From a virus: a stretch of 20,723 nucleotides of DNA. The stretch is from IMG/VR virus record IMGVR_UViG_3300012269_000032, positions 1 through 20,723 of that record. One strand, 5' to 3'. The notes under the pieces are model-generated. The model was not told where the DNA came from, ran no database searches, and was given only the letters and a program-made list of their open reading frames with translations. Position 1 is the first letter of the stretch. Each line of letters opens with the position of its first letter. Below are positions 6,482 to 12,228 of this stretch, piece by piece. Position numbers and translations under genes: made by a program.

Positions 6482-6982
6482 CTAGCGATTCATTGGCATT
6501 AATAATGCCTTGGCGGTCTGCACTTTTCCCGGCTCTTCACATTGCGCCGTGATAAATAATGGTTTGTATTTTGTCGTCGGTATTCTCAGTGTCACGGCCT
6601 CGAACGGGTCAAGGTTTTTTAGGATGTCGCAGATTTCAGCTAGAAACCTCGCATTCACTTTGTGTTCGATATACTCCACGTCTTTATCTTCGTTGAGTAT
6701 CATGTCGATATTGGGGTATTTGTCCCCTGACACGGCGGGTTTTACTTTGATATCTTTCCCGTCGATTCGATCCGTCTTTTTTAGTTTTACTTCTTTTTTG
6801 ATGTCGTCCGCAAAATATAATGTCGGTACTTCTTGCTTTTTACCTGTCGCGCTCATCTCGATCAGTCGAAATGAATCAGTGGCGATGGTGCGGTCGCCGT
6901 ATAGTGCGACACATGCTAGTTCTGGTTTGATGCGGTTCTTGTGGGCGATTTTGCCGATGGCAAAGTTGTTTTTGTTGTACAT
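6482..6982 (-). CDS. Compact DnaN-like sliding clamp protein
   Basis: At 166 residues this is less than half a bacterial beta clamp (about 366), yet it carries clamp landmarks in order: LACVALYGDRTIATDSFRLIEM (22-43), like the ATDGHRL region of DnaN domain 2; SGDKYPNIDMIL (85-96), like the GKFPDYRRVLP junction; NARFLAEICDIL (110-121), like the domain 3 helix; and a C-terminal ALLMPMNR, like the MPMRL ending of E. coli DnaN. Domain 1 and parts of the others appear to be missing. It would act as a processivity factor or as a decoy or partner of the host clamp. No DNA polymerase gene lies in the window. It ends in TAG with the frame open beyond. The similarity is by eye. Confidence 0.55.
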   Translation of the reverse strand: MYNKNNFAIGKIAHKNRIKPELACVALYGDRTIATDSFRLIEMSATGKKQEVPTLYFADDIKKEVKLKKTDRIDGKDIKVKPAVSGDKYPNIDMILNEDKDVEYIEHKVNARFLAEICDILKNLDPFEAVTLRIPTTKYKPLFITAQCEEPGKVQTAKALLMPMNR

Positions 6983-6987
6983 GATGA

Positions 6988-7185
6988 TTATTGGTTAGAT
7001 TTCATACTGGTTAATATTTGTTCCCACTGTTTGATGGTGTGAATACCACTAGCGATTTCTCTGACTGCAATACCGTCTCGTCGAAACTGGGTATCTAGCA
7101 GCCGTTGCTTTTGGGCTTTGTTAGCACAAAATACTTTAAATGTGCGTCCGTCTTTAAATGTGATTCTGTATAATGTTGTCTGCAT
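6988..7185 (-). CDS. Hypothetical small basic protein, 65 residues
   Basis: A small basic protein with a beta hairpin-like start (TTLYRITFKDGRTFKVFCANKAQKQRLL) and a C-terminal helix. The start resembles short conserved proteins seen in many phage early regions, but I cannot name a family. Its first 32 bases overlap the end of the upstream 58-residue gene in another frame. Five bases separate its stop from the clamp-like gene, so the two are probably translated from one message. Confidence 0.7.
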   Translation of the reverse strand: MQTTLYRITFKDGRTFKVFCANKAQKQRLLDTQFRRDGIAVREIASGIHTIKQWEQILTSMKSNQ

Positions 7186-7330
7186 GATTTTGTCTGATTA
7201 TTTGTAATAGTTTCTTGTAGTGCTTGCCCGCGCGGTTAATGTTGTGGGGTATACGATTGATCTGGGCTTGGATGCGGTCGCGATCGTAGGGTTGTACGTG
7301 CTGGTAGTATTCGGCTGCTGTGGTGATCAT
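7154..7330 (-). CDS. Hypothetical protein, 58 residues
   Basis: ATG at 7330 overlaps the stop of the upstream 39-residue gene (ATGA), and the frame runs to TAA at 7154-7156. The product (starts MITTAAEYYQHVQPYDRDRI, then RIPHNINRAGKHYKKLLQII) is helical and basic. The stop-start coupling and the filled gap make it a credible gene that length filters would miss. It overlaps the next gene by 32 bases. Function unknown. Confidence 0.6.
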   Translation of the reverse strand: MITTAAEYYQHVQPYDRDRIQAQINRIPHNINRAGKHYKKLLQIIRQNHADNIIQNHI

Positions 7331-7446
7331 AGGTTGTCGATCACACTGTCGATCGCGTCCCTGTATATGTCGTCTTCGATACTGGCAAGGTCGTGCGGTG
7401 ATACGGCGTATAGATGTTGTCGCAATGTCTCTTTGTCGGTGGTCAT
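7327..7446 (-). CDS. Hypothetical acidic micropeptide, 39 residues
   Basis: ATG at 7446 follows the stop of the upstream gene by one base (TAA-T-ATG), the same junction as at 502/504. The product is acidic and helical (TTDKETLRQHLYAVSPHDLASIEDDIYRDAIDSVIDNL). Its stop overlaps the next start. It is short, but both junctions fit the operon pattern. Function unknown. Confidence 0.55.
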   Translation of the reverse strand: MTTDKETLRQHLYAVSPHDLASIEDDIYRDAIDSVIDNL

Positions 7447-7447
7447 A

Positions 7448-7669
7448 TTATTTAAGCATATATAACAAGGTTTCTAATTGCTTGGGATCTTGCTCGCTGG
7501 CGTGGTTTTCGTACTCGTCGGCGATTGTTAGCATGATCGCTTGCTTGTACCCCTCGCATTTGTCAAAGGTGCCACAGTAGTGCTCCATAGCTGCCTCCAG
7601 CTTCTCAAGGTTCTCGTCGTCGTTGCTAATATTGTTTAGCGCGTTTTGTACTTGGTTGATTTGGTTCAT
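7448..7669 (-). CDS. Early protein, 73 residues; paralogue of the 8358-8588 gene
   Basis: An acidic helical protein with paired Cys (YCGTFDKCEG). It aligns without gaps over its core with the product of 8358-8588: about 26 of 45 positions identical, including DEN.E.LE..ME..CG..D.CEG.K.A and YxNHAxEQxP. The two Cys are conserved and may bind metal or form a disulfide. No known family is recognised. The pair reflects a duplication within this phage or its ancestor. Tightly packed on both sides. Confidence 0.8.
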   Translation of the reverse strand: MNQINQVQNALNNISNDDENLEKLEAAMEHYCGTFDKCEGYKQAIMLTIADEYENHASEQDPKQLETLLYMLK

Positions 7670-7673
7670 GGTG

Positions 7674-7826
7674 TTAGTTGATTACTTTAATATTAAGCTG
7701 GCCTCGGTTTTTTAGAATAGCGATGTGCTTGGCGATCCGTTTGGATTTGGTCGCGGGTGTCGTCGCTAGGGTGTCGATCCGTTCTTGGCGGTCTGGGCTG
7801 ATCGATGTGATGGTAGTTGATTGCAT
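7674..7826 (-). CDS. Hypothetical basic protein, 50 residues
   Basis: ATG at 7826, TAA at 7674-7676, four bases before the next gene. The product reads MQSTTITSISPDRQERIDTL and then a basic helix (TKSKRIAKHIAILKNRGQL). The PDRQ motif near the N-terminus also occurs in the 56-residue product at 8200-8370 (TPDRQQ). The basic helical half could contact nucleic acid. Function unknown. Confidence 0.6.
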   Translation of the reverse strand: MQSTTITSISPDRQERIDTLATTPATKSKRIAKHIAILKNRGQLNIKVIN

Positions 7827-7847
7827 GATCTCGGTACGTGTTAATTA

Positions 7848-8189
7848 CTAATTAGGACAATAGAATGCTGTGCTGTCGTCGGCGTGCGCTAGGTATAGAT
7901 TCCCGTGACACATTGTGAAGTCATCCTCGGCGTGTGGTAGTAGTGCGATGCACTGATCGAACTGGGCTGGCGTCAAATAGTAGTCGGGCAATTGGGTGAG
8001 GTAGTGCGCGTGGGTGGCGCAGGTGTGTGCTTGCTGGCGGTCCAGGGCGATGGGTATGATTATGATGACTGCCAGTAGGGTAAGAATAACTAGTGCGGTT
8101 TTGATAAATAATATTTGCCTAGCGGTTTCTTTTTTAAATTGTGCAAGGGTTTTCAATTGTCCGTTCTTTTTAAATACTGGGATTAACAT
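7848..8189 (-). CDS. Single-pass membrane protein with four cysteines, 113 residues
   Basis: A basic cytoplasmic N-terminus (residues 1-25) leads to one strong transmembrane helix (about 28-49, FIKTALVILTLLAVIIIIPIAL), then a soluble domain of about 60 residues with Cys57, Cys80, Cys94 and Cys111, which would suit two disulfides outside the cytoplasm. By the positive-inside rule the C-terminus faces outward. Such early membrane proteins often alter the host envelope or exclude other phages; that is inference. Leader is A/T-rich with no SD. Confidence 0.7.
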   Translation of the reverse strand: MLIPVFKKNGQLKTLAQFKKETARQILFIKTALVILTLLAVIIIIPIALDRQQAHTCATHAHYLTQLPDYYLTPAQFDQCIALLPHAEDDFTMCHGNLYLAHADDSTAFYCPN

Positions 8190-8199
8190 AATGATTGAA

Positions 8200-8370
8200 T
8201 TAATTCGGGTTAGTTAGTGATCGGTCAACAACTTCCTGCATGTACTGATAATCGACGTGGGGCGAGTGTTGGTTGATCTGCATGATTTTGATCTCCTTGG
8301 CTACGTTCTCTTGTCGCACAACGGCTATATACTGTTGTCGATCTGGTGTCACTGCATTTATTGTAGGCAT
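8200..8370 (-). CDS. Hypothetical protein, 56 residues
   Basis: ATG at 8370, TAA at 8200-8202, overlapping the end of the upstream 76-residue gene by 13 bases. The product begins MPTINAVTPDRQQYIAVVRQ and is helical throughout. The TPDRQ motif is shared with the 50-residue product at 7674-7826. The overlapping longer frame at 8225-8491 runs over the upstream gene and lacks these features. Function unknown. Confidence 0.6.
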   Translation of the reverse strand: MPTINAVTPDRQQYIAVVRQENVAKEIKIMQINQHSPHVDYQYMQEVVDRSLTNPN

Positions 8371-8588
8371 AGAATTTTTTTAAGTTCGATAATATCGTCG
8401 GGGCTTTGTTCGTCGGCATGGTTCGTATACTGATCTTCAATGGTTTTTCGTAGGGCATACTTGAATCCCTCGCAGATATCATAGTTGCCACAAAAATATT
8501 CCATTCCCTTTTCTAGTAGTTCGATATTCTCGTCGCAACTTTCAATGTCGTCGATCGCTTCGAGTAAGTCTTCAATTTCTTTTGTCAT
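8358..8588 (-). CDS. Early protein, 76 residues; paralogue of the 7448-7669 gene
   Basis: An acidic helical protein with CGNYDICEG, the same Cys spacing as the 73-residue paralogue. Shared features run from DEN (residues 19-21) through NHADEQSP. It ends LKKILCLQ. Being the longer and more upstream copy, it may be the parent, but direction cannot be decided from one genome. Leader AATAATCACT before ATG, without SD. Confidence 0.8.
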   Translation of the reverse strand: MTKEIEDLLEAIDDIESCDENIELLEKGMEYFCGNYDICEGFKYALRKTIEDQYTNHADEQSPDDIIELKKILCLQ

Positions 8589-8599
8589 AGTGATTATTA

Positions 8600-8974
8600 T
8601 TAGAATTGCATAACTAGAATACTTTTAAGTGGGTCGCGGTGAGCGGTGTCACCTATTACAATATTTTCAACGTCGAGCACGGTTGTGTTATCTTCGAGCC
8701 ATTCTCGGGCTTGCTCTTCAGTAGTTATTTTTTGATCGTCGGGCAAGTCACTATCGTCACCGTGGTGTTGTGTATACACTTCAAGTGCATTGTCGTATTC
8801 GCTCCAGTCACAACGAATTGCAACGTGGTCAAGTTCGATATCTTCACCTATGTCGTCGGACAAATTCTCGTAGTAGTCAAACAGTGCCTTGGTTGCACCA
8901 TATGTCCAGTGTGCATATTCGTCAGCTAGTAGCACGTTAGTGAATCGCCATTCGTTTACAGTTTCTTTAATCAT
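8600..8974 (-). CDS. Conserved phage-type acidic protein, 124 residues
   Basis: The segment ALFDYYENLSDDIGEDIELDHVAIRCDWSEYDNALEVY (about residues 29-66) resembles a small protein type common in phages and plasmids (pattern L.DY.E...D.GE.IELD.IA..C..SEY), whose function I do not know. A second region contains TEEQAREWLEDNTTVL, the usual companion of that pattern. The protein is strongly acidic. Early position fits a host-takeover or anti-defence accessory role, but nothing in the sequence proves it. Confidence 0.75.
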   Translation of the reverse strand: MIKETVNEWRFTNVLLADEYAHWTYGATKALFDYYENLSDDIGEDIELDHVAIRCDWSEYDNALEVYTQHHGDDSDLPDDQKITTEEQAREWLEDNTTVLDVENIVIGDTAHRDPLKSILVMQF

Positions 8975-8976
8975 AG

Positions 8977-9168
8977 TTATTTTGTGTAGTGGTTTATAAG
9001 TTCGTTTTCTACTCGCTCCAGGGCTTCGAGCATGTTTTGGTTGTTGTACCCTTGCTCTTGAGCGTCATAGTCATACGGGTCGATAAAATCGTCGTCAGCC
9101 ATGAGTGCCTTGCCATGTTCGATACATTGCATGATCACGTTGTACTCCTGCTCTGTTAGTTTTCGCAT
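8977..9168 (-). CDS. Hypothetical acidic protein, 63 residues
   Basis: Not recognised. A helical N-terminus (RKLTEQEYNVIMQCIEHGKAL), an acidic loop (DDDFIDPYDYDAQEQ) and a C-terminal helix. It begins one base after the stop of the exported-protein gene and ends two bases before the next start, so translation is probably coupled. Confidence 0.7.
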   Translation of the reverse strand: MRKLTEQEYNVIMQCIEHGKALMADDDFIDPYDYDAQEQGYNNQNMLEALERVENELINHYTK

Positions 9169-9169
9169 A

Positions 9170-9553
9170 TTAGTAGCCGTATTTAGTTTTTAACTCTTCG
9201 TGGTCAATAAAGGGTGAATTTGATAGTTCCGACAATTCGAGTAGTTCCGCATACTCTTCCTGTATCGCATTTTGTCGGTACTGTTCGAGTAGTATGTCTC
9301 GGTTCGCTTCGAGCGTGTCGATTGCTTTTTGGTTTATTCGTATTTCTCGAGCCTGTTCAGCTTCGTTTAGTGGTTTGGTATACGTCACTTCATGAGTAAA
9401 GGCACTTGCAACTTTGATCCAGGTATCGTCGATAGTGTCACCGTGGGCTTGTATTAAGATAACGGTAATTAGTGACAGTATGAGAATTTCTCTCGGGTGT
9501 CGGTACGTCCAACTATTCGTGACGTTGTTTTTAATTTGTTTTAGTTTTTGCAT
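9170..9553 (-). CDS. Membrane-anchored coiled-coil protein, 127 residues
   Basis: Basic residues at 1-21 precede a short hydrophobic helix (about 22-37, EILILSLITVILIQAHG), probably one transmembrane segment or uncleaved signal anchor. Residues 60-115 are highly charged and helical (EAEQAREIRINQKAIDTLEA, then ILLEQYRQNAIQEEYAELLE), suggesting a coiled coil. With 5781-6116, 7848-8189 and 11091-11270 it is one of several early membrane proteins. Leader AAAAAATAACT before ATG, without SD. Confidence 0.7.
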   Translation of the reverse strand: MQKLKQIKNNVTNSWTYRHPREILILSLITVILIQAHGDTIDDTWIKVASAFTHEVTYTKPLNEAEQAREIRINQKAIDTLEANRDILLEQYRQNAIQEEYAELLELSELSNSPFIDHEELKTKYGY

Positions 9554-9555
9554 AG

Positions 9556-10185
9556 TTATTTTTTAATTGGTTCGCATTCGATAACTTCGTGCCAACCGCC
9601 GTTGCTTACTAGCATGTCGTGTTGGTCAAAATAGTAGTCTTCAGGTGTATAATCGTCGGCCGTCTTTTTGTTCAGGTAGTAAGCGAGCATGGTTTGTTCA
9701 CGGTTGCCCATCCACCAGAATCCGCTACGGTCTTGCAATTTGTTTTCGTGGTATTCATCTTTGTTATCGACGAGACAAAATTGCACTAGCTTTTCGTGGT
9801 CAACTTCAAAGTCAATCCAACCCTTGTCAGTCGAAAAATTGTATTCACGTGGTGACGTTGGTTCGCCGTTTGGTTCGATTGCCAGCACAATATCGTCGAT
9901 ACAATTATCTCGCATTAGTTCAATACAGTTATCGAACAGCATTTTTACTAGCTTTTTGTGGTCATACGCCCAGTCGAAGTCGTCATAGTTGTAGTCGGTA
10001 CCGTGCTCTTCATTATAGTATTCGATTTCAGACTCTTCGTGGTTATCACTCAGGAACGTAGAATACGTGTCGAGCGTATACGGGGTGTATAGGGTTTCAA
10101 GTGTTATTTTCATGGTGTTATTTTGGTTAACGTGGTCGGCAATAATGTTGCGAGCTTTTATTGCGTGTTCAGTTAGTTGTGCCAT
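9556..10185 (-). CDS. Large acidic early protein, 209 residues
   Basis: Very rich in Asp/Glu and Tyr (for instance HEESEIEYYNEEHGTDYNYDDFDWAYD in two adjoining runs, residues 49-75). The segment PTSPREYNFSTDKGWIDFEVD (about 109-129) resembles a motif, PREYNF.TD, seen in uncharacterised phage proteins. The net charge is compatible with DNA mimicry, as in anti-restriction proteins, but no ArdA, Ocr or other named family is recognisable. A C-terminal GGWHEVIE follows a Tyr/Asp-rich stretch. An ATG at residue 25 (MKITLETLYTP) is a possible alternative start. Confidence 0.7.
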   Translation of the reverse strand: MAQLTEHAIKARNIIADHVNQNNTMKITLETLYTPYTLDTYSTFLSDNHEESEIEYYNEEHGTDYNYDDFDWAYDHKKLVKMLFDNCIELMRDNCIDDIVLAIEPNGEPTSPREYNFSTDKGWIDFEVDHEKLVQFCLVDNKDEYHENKLQDRSGFWWMGNREQTMLAYYLNKKTADDYTPEDYYFDQHDMLVSNGGWHEVIECEPIKK

Positions 10186-10186
10186 A

Positions 10187-10843
10187 TTATTTTGCTAGGG
10201 TTTTTAATTTGTTAGTCGCTATTTCAATTTTGGTTTGTTCGTAGTCAATTGACTCTTCGATGTGCATTTGCAACTCTTCGATGTAAAATTCAGGCTTTTC
10301 TAGTTCGTTACAGTATCGCTTGTGCATGTCGACAATTCGAGCGTGTACTTTGTCGATGTATGCAATTGCATTATCAACGGCTTTGCACTGTTCACGCTGC
10401 TCTTTTTTTGTCAGGTATTCGATCGCATAGTCGTAGCCTTCTAAGTAGTCGCCTATAGCGTCGAAGTCGAACACAACCGCCAGCCAACCGCCAGAACGTC
10501 CACCGTAGTCGAGTGAGTCCACTTGAGCGGTTTCGTTCTGTAGTGTGTCGTCGTCTTTCAGTGACTCAAGTAACCATTCTCGGGTACTTTCAATATCACG
10601 CCATTTCAATTCGTCGCAGAATTGATCCACGTCTATGTCGAGTACCGTCACAGCTTCTCTTTCTCTTTCTGTTAGTCCAGCCAGTACTTTGTCAGTGTCT
10701 ACCCAGCAGTGCATTTTCACGTTGATACAGTCAGCACTTTGTCGGTTCGTGTACCACCATGAATGATGCCCTAAGTCTTTTTGCATACGGGTCAAGTATT
10801 CTGCATTGTGGTCGTGGGTTGTTTGGTCGTGTAGTTTTGTCAT
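10187..10843 (-). CDS. Early protein with GRSGGWL motif and C-terminal coiled coil, 218 residues
   Basis: The centre carries SLDYGGRSGGWLAVVFDFD (about residues 109-127), a motif I associate with uncharacterised phage and plasmid accessory proteins. The C-terminal third is charged and helical (about 145-218) and probably forms a coiled coil. The N-terminus is His-rich (LHDQTTHDHNAEYL, then GHHSWW). It starts four bases after the upstream stop and ends one base before the 209-residue gene. These two are the longest genes of the early cluster. Function unknown. Confidence 0.7.
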   Translation of the reverse strand: MTKLHDQTTHDHNAEYLTRMQKDLGHHSWWYTNRQSADCINVKMHCWVDTDKVLAGLTEREREAVTVLDIDVDQFCDELKWRDIESTREWLLESLKDDDTLQNETAQVDSLDYGGRSGGWLAVVFDFDAIGDYLEGYDYAIEYLTKKEQREQCKAVDNAIAYIDKVHARIVDMHKRYCNELEKPEFYIEELQMHIEESIDYEQTKIEIATNKLKTLAK

Positions 10844-10847
10844 AGTG

Positions 10848-11078
10848 TTATGAGTTTAGGGTTTTTACAATGTGAGCGATATCTGAGTCTAAGTTGTACG
10901 ATTGCACAACGTAACCGCTACCATATTTTTTACCGCGATATTTTTCGAGTCCGACTGATAGTCGTAGTTTGTCGGGCATTTTGTCGAACAGATACACGGG
11001 CACGTAGTAACGTGGGTTGCCGTATATGTCCGAGTCAATACGGGTAAAGTCGTCGGGTGTTATTGCATTTTTTTTCAT
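10848..11078 (-). CDS. Hypothetical protein, 76 residues
   Basis: The product contains IYGNPRYYVPVYLFDK and GLEKYRGKKYGSGYVVQSYNLDSD. The GNPRYYV start resembles a motif in small phage early proteins of unknown function. Mixed alpha/beta, soluble. Leader AATAACGCT before ATG, without SD. It lies 12 bases downstream of the 59-residue membrane-protein gene. Confidence 0.7.
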   Translation of the reverse strand: MKKNAITPDDFTRIDSDIYGNPRYYVPVYLFDKMPDKLRLSVGLEKYRGKKYGSGYVVQSYNLDSDIAHIVKTLNS

Positions 11079-11090
11079 AGCGTTATTAGT

Positions 11091-11270
11091 TTAGTTTGAT
11101 AGATATACAACGGCCAGCACGGTTGCGACGATGGTCACGATTAGTGCACGGGTTGCAATGTCTTTCAATTCTGATACTGCTTTACTTTGTCGGTACGATT
11201 GTATCGCGTGGGCTTTACTTTTTGTCAGTTTGATATTTTTTGACGGTTTTCCGTCGATGTAATGAATCAT
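11091..11270 (-). CDS. Tail-anchored membrane protein, 59 residues
   Basis: ATG at 11270, TAA at 11091-11093. A basic N-terminal part (MIHYIDGKPSKNIKLTKSKA) is followed by a C-terminal hydrophobic helix (about residues 42-57, ALIVTIVATVLAVVYL) ending SN. The gene fills an otherwise unexplained gap and keeps the orientation and spacing of the operon. Short tail-anchored early proteins can modify the host membrane; function here is unknown. Confidence 0.6.
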   Translation of the reverse strand: MIHYIDGKPSKNIKLTKSKAHAIQSYRQSKAVSELKDIATRALIVTIVATVLAVVYLSN

Positions 11271-11370
11271 AATAATGATTATGTTGTGGCATTTGGTCGG
11301 TTGTAGTTACTTTTTGTCTACTGTCGATGCCGTTTTATAATGTGCGAAACGATACATATATATGAGTTGG

Positions 11371-11403
11371 TACGTGGCTCTTATAATTTGATTACGTGGC
11401 TCT
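11371..11403. repeat. 11-bp direct repeat TACGTGGCTCT, 22 bp apart
   Basis: Copies at 11371-11381 and 11393-11403, two helical turns apart, with an A/T-rich TTATAA-containing spacer between. They lie between the 69-residue gene and the left arm of the 27-bp inverted repeat. Spacing on one face of the helix suits a dimeric protein site, possibly around an internal leftward promoter. No regulator is identified. Confidence 0.6.
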
Positions 11404-11408
11404 GTACT

Positions 11409-11618
11409 CTATTCGATAATACCGCAAGCTTGGTTGAATCGTGTAACATCAAAATTTGGGTTTTCTGTTACAAAATAACTTGCTAGTGCTATAACGGTTT
11501 TATCGTACGGCAAAACGTGGGCAATTGTGCCGTTTTGCTTTTCGACGGTTGTGGCGTTGTCCTTGATAATTTGGGCAATGGCTACAAAGTTTTTTCTTGT
11601 CATATGTTTTTTATACAT
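11409..11618 (-). CDS. Small conserved phage/plasmid-type protein, 69 residues
   Basis: The product resembles a short family of unknown function found in phages, plasmids and many bacteria: MTRKNFVAIAQIIKDN at the start, ALASYFVTENPNFDVTRFNQACG at the end (pattern MTRK.F..IA..I...., A...A.....NP.FD..RF..ACG). Those proteins usually start at the MTRK methionine, here residue 6, so the true start may be 11603. It is the first gene of the leftward operon and is bracketed by the 27-bp inverted repeat, which makes it a possible separately acquired cassette. Confidence 0.75.
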   Translation of the reverse strand: MYKKHMTRKNFVAIAQIIKDNATTVEKQNGTIAHVLPYDKTVIALASYFVTENPNFDVTRFNQACGIIE

Positions 11619-11666
11619 TAGTTGATTGGTTTACCAACTCATATATATGTATCGTTTCAATGTACT

Positions 11667-11686
11667 AGTCAGATGTCTTTCTGACT
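11667..11686. promoter_or_regulatory. Inverted repeat at the early transcription start
   Basis: AGTCAG (11667-11672) and CTGACT (11681-11686) form a perfect 6-bp inverted repeat with an 8-base centre. It begins where transcription from the 11694-11722 promoter should start, so it is either an operator or a 5' stem protecting the early mRNA. Confidence 0.45.
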
Positions 11687-11693
11687 TATTTAT

Positions 11694-11722
11694 ATACTAT
11701 CATATGTCACTGTCGCTGTCAA
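11694..11722 (-). promoter_or_regulatory. Main leftward early promoter
   Basis: On the minus strand a perfect -35 TTGACA (11717-11722), a 17-base spacer and a -10 TAGTAT (11694-11699) preceded by TGA. Transcription would start near 11687 and read all leftward genes. Its core GACAGTGACATATGATAGTATA recurs with one substitution and a three-base gap in the promoter at 4224-4251, so both probably answer to the same polymerase or regulator. Confidence 0.65.
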
Positions 11723-11993
11723 ATACTTATACCCAGTATTTATGGTTGCGCGATGTTTTTATATTATGTCAAGTTTATGATATTTGGGGTGTATTTTGGC
11801 TATAAGGTATGTTTTTTTAAAAAGCTATAAGGTAGGGTCTAGGGTAGGTTTTTTTTAGGGGTCTTGTGATAGGCGAGGTTGGTAGGCCCCTAGAGAAAAT
11901 CGATCAAATATACCCTTTTGTACCCTCTTTTATATTATGCCACACCAAAAAACGGTGGTCAAAAAAAATCAATATGGCTTAAAATAAGGTTTA

Positions 11994-12042
11994 TTGACGG
12001 GGCACAAGATTCATGACATAACTCGTGCCCCACTCGTGCCCC
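11994..12042 (+). promoter_or_regulatory. Promoter/operator-like module 1
   Basis: TTGACG (11994-11999), a 17-base spacer and CATAAC (12017-12022) preceded by TGA, a weak extended -10. Inverted arms GGGGCAC (11999-12005) and GTGCCCC (12025-12031) flank the spacer and -10. ACTCGTGCCCC is then repeated head-to-tail (12021-12031 and 12032-12042). A repressor bound to the arms would block the promoter. Module 2 at 12229 has the same layout. Confidence 0.5.
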
Positions 12043-12081
12043 GGCCATTCTGGCCTATTCTATAAGGTTATTTTCCTCCTC

Positions 12082-12182
12082 GGGGCACGTGGGCACAAGA
12101 TTTTAAAAAAAATTAGTATTTCACTTTTTTGATTTTGTTTTACGACAAACGACTTTTTGGCTTTTTCGTGCCCACGTGCCCC
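12082..12182. repeat. Perfect 15-bp inverted repeat, GGGGCACGTGGGCAC
   Basis: Arms at 12082-12096 and 12168-12182 are exact reverse complements, 71 bases apart. Each arm contains the GGGGCAC unit used in the two flanking promoter-like modules plus a central CACGTG. The intervening bases are A/T-rich. Possible roles are paired operators joined by DNA looping, or an origin element with an unwinding region between. Confidence 0.75.
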
Positions 12183-12228
12183 ATTTGCTAGCTGTTTGGT
12201 GTATAGCTTGACAGAATCACTGTTTTAT

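Larger units (their letters stand above)
11346..11658. repeat. Perfect 27-bp inverted repeat bracketing one small gene
   Basis: Arms 11346-11372 and 11632-11658 are exact reverse complements over all 27 bases (each contains GATACATATATATGAGTTGG or its complement). Identity stops abruptly at both ends of the arms. They enclose 259 bases holding only the 69-residue gene. An AATGT lies two bases outside the left arm and directly outside the right arm, a weak hint of a target duplication. In the leftward mRNA the arms would pair to enclose the whole cistron. There is no transposase. Confidence 0.9.

Noticed and set aside
6478-6980. Genome-wide TAG recoding, suggested by the open frame after the clamp TAG
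   Set aside because: TAG also ends the 97-residue gene at 3188, and no gene has an in-frame TAG inside it. A local slip or readthrough explains the single case.
7220-7580. Plus-strand frames of 81 and 86 codons
   Set aside because: The minus strand there carries two coupled small genes and the 73-residue paralogue; the plus frames are shadows.
8225-8491. 88-codon minus-strand frame
   Set aside because: It runs across the end of the conserved 76-residue paralogue; the 56-residue frame at 8200-8370 has a better start and junctions.
9645-10061. Plus-strand frames of 138 and 99 codons opposite the 209-residue gene
   Set aside because: Antisense to a gene in a continuous operon, with Arg/Ser/Cys-rich composition typical of shadow frames.
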